From Azotimanducus sp965199815 (GTDB taxonomy: Bacteria; Pseudomonadota; Gammaproteobacteria; Pseudomonadales; Azotimanducaceae), in contig CBDATE010000024.1 of the NCBI GenBank assembly GCA_965199815.1, forward strand, positions 496,001-560,000: a DNA stretch of 64,000 nt. The letters are read 5' to 3'. A program made the translations under genes and the position numbers. Of this stretch, positions 61,034-64,000 are shown piece by piece. Position 1 is the stretch's first letter; the number at the start of each line of letters is the position of its first letter. The notes beneath the pieces were generated by a model. The model worked only from the letters and a program-made list of their open reading frames with translations. It was not told the DNA's origin and did no database searches.

Positions 61034-64000
61034 GCCGCAGCCTTCTCGGTGCAGGAAGCTTCAGATGCATGCGGGACAGCCAGTTCCTGCAACAGCGATT
61101 CGATGTAGCGGGCACGCTCTTCAATCGCTGTCAGACGCTTGAGCAAGCCGATAGTGTGCTCGCCACGCAGGACAAACTCCTGCGGCCTGCGACTCACCAG
61201 AGCAATCACGGTCTGCACATCGACTGGCGCACCCTCGTGGAACCCGATGCGCCCTCCGGCTTCGGTAAACTCGATCTTGCGAATGCCGAGCGGCCTGGCA
61301 TCGAGCTTGCAGCGTGTCACAAGAAAGAGATTGACCAGTGGCGGCGGCAATGCACCAAAACGATCGCGCACCTCGCCACGCAAATCTTCAAGATCGGATT
61401 TGTTCGCCTGGCTGGCGATGCGCTTGTAGAGTATCAGGCGCTGATGCACATCCGGCAGGTAGTCATCCGGAATGAGCGTTGCATCGCCAAGCAGTACTTC
61501 GTCAGCAAAATCAACCGGCTGGTCAATCTCGGGCACACGACCGCTGCGCAGCGCATCAACCGCATCGGACAGCATGTCGAGGTACATCTGAAACCCGAGC
61601 GACTCGATCTGCCCGGATTGATCCTTGCCGAGCAATTCTCCCGTGCCACGGATTTCGAGGTCCTGGGTGGCGAGTGAGAACCCGATGCCCAGTTCTCCCG
61701 CATCGCGAATCGCCTCGAGACGCTTCTGGGCATCTCTGGTCATGGATTTCGGGTGCGGGGTCAGGAGGTAGGCGTAGGCCTGACGATTCGAGCGTCCGAC
61801 GCGACCGCGCAGCTGATGCAATTCAGCCAGTCCGAGTCGGTCAGCACGCTCGATAATGATGGTGTTGGCATTGGGGATATCTATCCCGGATTCTATGATG
61901 GTGGTGCAGACGAGCAGGTTGGTTTGTCGATGTGCGAATTCGCGCATGCTGCGTTCAAGCTCATGCCTCGGCATCTGCCCATGCCCTATACCTATGTGGG
62001 CTTCCGGCACCAGTTTCGAGACTTCAAGTGCGGCCTGCTCGATGGTACGCACTTCGTTGTGCAGGTAGAAGACTTGCCCGCCACGCCCGAGCTCACGCCG
62101 GATTGCTTCCTGCACCAGGCGCCTGTCGTCCTGACGCACGAAGGTGCGTACCGGCAGCCTGTGTTCGGGTGCAGTCGCGATGATGGAAAGATCGCGTATC
62201 CCGTTGAGCGCCAGATTCAGGGTGCGTGGAATGGGTGTCGCGGTCATGGACAGAACATTCACATCGGCGCGCAAGCGACGCAATGCTTCCTTCTGACGCA
62301 CACCAAAACGATGCTCTTCGTCGATGATTACCAAGCCGAGACGCGCGAATTTCCACCCGGCACCGAGCACCAGATGCGTACCTATGAGCACATCAGGACG
62401 CCCCGCAGCCACCTCTTGCTTGAGTGCCCGCACCTCGGCATCCGTACGCAGTCGCGACACCGTATCCAGGGTTACCCCTGAATCCAGCAACCGCTCACGA
62501 AAGGTCTCGATATGCTGCCCGGCAAGCAGCGTTGTCGGCACGAGAACCACAGTCTGTCGGCCTGAGAGGGCTGCCTGACAGGCGGCACGCACGGCGACCT
62601 CGGTCTTGCCGAATCCCACATCACCGCACACCAGGCGATCTGCAGGCTTCTCCGAGGCGAGGTCTGCAAGCGTCTCGTTGATGGCTTTTTCCTGATCACT
62701 GGTAAGCGTCCAGGGAAAGGAGGCCGCAAGCTCGGCCATGACCTCGGGTGCCCCGACAAGCGCTTCACCCGCCTTGAGCTCGCGTCTGGCATAGAGGTCC
62801 AGGAGTTCGGCAGCCATATCCCTGATACGAATGGCGGCGCGACGTTTGGTCTTTTGCCACTGATCGGAGCCGAGCCGGTGCAGCGGCGCGTGCTCGGCAT
62901 CGCCCCCCGAATAGCGTGATACCAATTCCAGCGAGGTGACGGGCAGATACAGAATCGCCCCTTCAGCATACTCGATGATGAGGTATTCGCCGGGTTGCCC
63001 CCGAGACTCCATGGTGGTCAGCCCGAGGTAGCGCCCGACACCGTGTGATACATGCACAATCGGTGCCCCGATATGCAACTCGGTCAGGTTGTGAATGATC
63101 TGATCGGGATCGATTTGCCGCGTACGGGTCGCGCGCCGACGCATGATGCGGCCATCATCACGAAACAGTTGATCCTCGTGAATGATGGCAAACTCGGTGC
63201 TGGCCAGACCCGCTTCGAGGTGCCCGATCGCACAGCAAAAGCGCTGCCCTGATTGCAGGAACCCGGGAAATGACGCGCACGACTCGGCGCGAATATCGGC
63301 ACGCTCCAGAAAACGCAGCAACACCTCACGGCGCCCGGCAGATTCAGCGACAAACAGGACGCGCATGTCCGGGAGGCTGTGCACATATTGCTGCAATCGA
63401 CGCGCAGGTTCAGCAGCGCCGACATCAGCCCGCACATCCGGTAACTCGTGCGTATCAAGCACGTGAATATTGCGTGGCCCCCCGATACGCACCTCGGCAA
63501 ACGCCTTGAGACGCTGGAAGAGCTTCGGCACCTCGAGAAACAGCGCCTGATATGGCAACACCGGGCGTTCAAGATCATGTGCGAGTGATTCGTGGCGCTT
63601 CCTGATGTCGAGCTGCACCTGCTCGGCGGACAGGTGGGTGTCCTGATCGGTCACCACCAGACTGTCCGGCTTCAGGTAATCGAGAAGACATTCCAGCTCG
63701 GTGAAGAAGAGCGGAAGATAGAACTCTATCCCGGGCGGCGTGTGCCCATCGCAGACTTCCCGGTACACCGGGCAGCGCCGTACATCTACATCGAAGCGTT
63801 CATGCCATTGACGACGAAAACAGGCGATAGCGTCCGAGTCCAGAGGAAACTCACGCGCTGGAACCATTTCAACCGCATCAACACGGCCCGTGGTGCGCTG
63901 ACTCTCGGGGTCGAACTGACGAATATCCGCCACCTCGTCATCAAGCAGATCGACCCGATAGGCGGTATCTGCGCCCAAGGCATGGAAATCGAAGAGCGAC
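61030..64000 (-). CDS. mfd: Transcription-repair coupling factor Mfd, 5' end outside window
   Basis: DNA translocase that removes stalled RNA polymerase and recruits UvrA. Bases to the right edge code about 990 residues; the frame remains open to 64000 (SLFDFHALGADTAYRVDLLDD), so the gene starts beyond. UvrB-homology module first, RNA-polymerase-interacting domain (VHVSHGVGRYLGL), then the helicase: Walker A CGDVGFGKTEVAVRA, DEEHRFGVRQ, SMTATPIPRTLNLAL, HNEVRTIE and LRGRVGRSNRQAYAYL, followed by the C-terminal TRCF domain (LLLGDATLIPDDYLPDVHQRL). Confidence 0.97.
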   Translation of the reverse strand, partial: SLFDFHALGADTAYRVDLLDDEVADIRQFDPESQRTTGRVDAVEMVPAREFPLDSDAIACFRRQWHERFDVDVRRCPVYREVCDGHTPPGIEFYLPLFFTELECLLDYLKPDSLVVTDQDTHLSAEQVQLDIRKRHESLAHDLERPVLPYQALFLEVPKLFQRLKAFAEVRIGGPRNIHVLDTHELPDVRADVGAAEPARRLQQYVHSLPDMRVLFVAESAGRREVLLRFLERADIRAESCASFPGFLQSGQRFCCAIGHLEAGLASTEFAIIHEDQLFRDDGRIMRRRATRTRQIDPDQIIHNLTELHIGAPIVHVSHGVGRYLGLTTMESRGQPGEYLIIEYAEGAILYLPVTSLELVSRYSGGDAEHAPLHRLGSDQWQKTKRRAAIRIRDMAAELLDLYARRELKAGEALVGAPEVMAELAASFPWTLTSDQEKAINETLADLASEKPADRLVCGDVGFGKTEVAVRAACQAALSGRQTVVLVPTTLLAGQHIETFRERLLDSGVTLDTVSRLRTDAEVRALKQEVAAGRPDVLIGTHLVLGAGWKFARLGLVIIDEEHRFGVRQKEALRRLRADVNVLSMTATPIPRTLNLALNGIRDLSIIATAPEHRLPVRTFVRQDDRRLVQEAIRRELGRGGQVFYLHNEVRTIEQAALEVSKLVPEAHIGIGHGQMPRHELERSMREFAHRQTNLLVCTTIIESGIDIPNANTIIIERADRLGLAELHQLRGRVGRSNRQAYAYLLTPHPKSMTRDAQKRLEAIRDAGELGIGFSLATQDLEIRGTGELLGKDQSGQIESLGFQMYLDMLSDAVDALRSGRVPEIDQPVDFADEVLLGDATLIPDDYLPDVHQRLILYKRIASQANKSDLEDLRGEVRDRFGALPPPLVNLFLVTRCKLDARPLGIRKIEFTEAGGRIGFHEGAPVDVQTVIALVSRRPQEFVLRGEHTIGLLKRLTAIEERARYIESLLQELAVPHASEASCTEKAAA

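Overview
This window comes from the chromosome of a gammaproteobacterium; the genus cannot be told from the sequence alone. The evidence is a core gene set typical of that class: gltX, rho, secB, hemC-hemD-hemX-hemY, dapA-bamC, a BepA-like M48 protease, nadA, a ccmC-D-E-F-G-H-I run, csiV and mfd. DNA is GC-rich and gene-dense, with many ATGA, GTGA and TGATG start/stop overlaps.

Layout. 1-2338 (minus): gltX, cut by the left edge, and S-formylglutathione hydrolase. 2326-6258 (minus): a tight operon of three P-loop ATPases (a KGGVGR-motif ATPase, a second P-loop ATPase and an AAA/OLD-type ATPase) that looks like an accessory, possibly defensive, cassette. 6632-9657 (plus): a C39-like peptidase coupled to an S9 prolyl-oligopeptidase. 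9926-19271 (plus): the most unusual region. A single-chain restriction-modification protein (HsdR-type nuclease domain, HsdM-type N6 methylase, one HsdS-type recognition domain) is translationally coupled to a type I-G (formerly I-U) CRISPR effector set: cas3 (helicase-HD), csb3/cas8, csb1/cas7 and csb2/cas5-6. No cas1, cas2, cas4 or CRISPR array lies in the window. 19328-24417: HAD protein, secB, TonB-dependent receptor, rho.

24421-30775 (minus): haem genes hemC-hemD-hemX-hemY followed by a second, partial copy (truncated hemX plus intact hemY) made by tandem duplication. One copy of the hemX/hemY junction carries an insertion of about 156 bp made of five consecutive hairpins; the other copy keeps the empty site. 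The same element, whole or partial, recurs elsewhere in the window and supplies the stop codons of hemD and truncated hemX. 30929-40693: oxidoreductase, AddB-like nuclease and AddA-like helicase-nuclease (with a 538-bp duplicated 3' end), a CinA-like/NadD-like fusion and an alpha/beta hydrolase. 40872-42653: a transposase joining a DruA-like (DUF4338) domain to an ISAs1 transposase.

42872-54698: bamC, dapA, tusA-like, M48 protease, nadA, SDR, DsbA-like protein, a REP-associated tyrosine transposase between two arrays of short GGGACAC-type repeats, two luciferase-like (F420-type) oxidoreductases and an APH-like kinase. 54730-64000 (minus): cytochrome c maturation genes ccmC to ccmI, csiV and mfd, cut by the right edge. 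Several genes end in short tandem repeats (addA, dsbA-like, ccmG, APH-like), a recurring trait of this chromosome. No tRNA, rRNA or CRISPR array was recognised.
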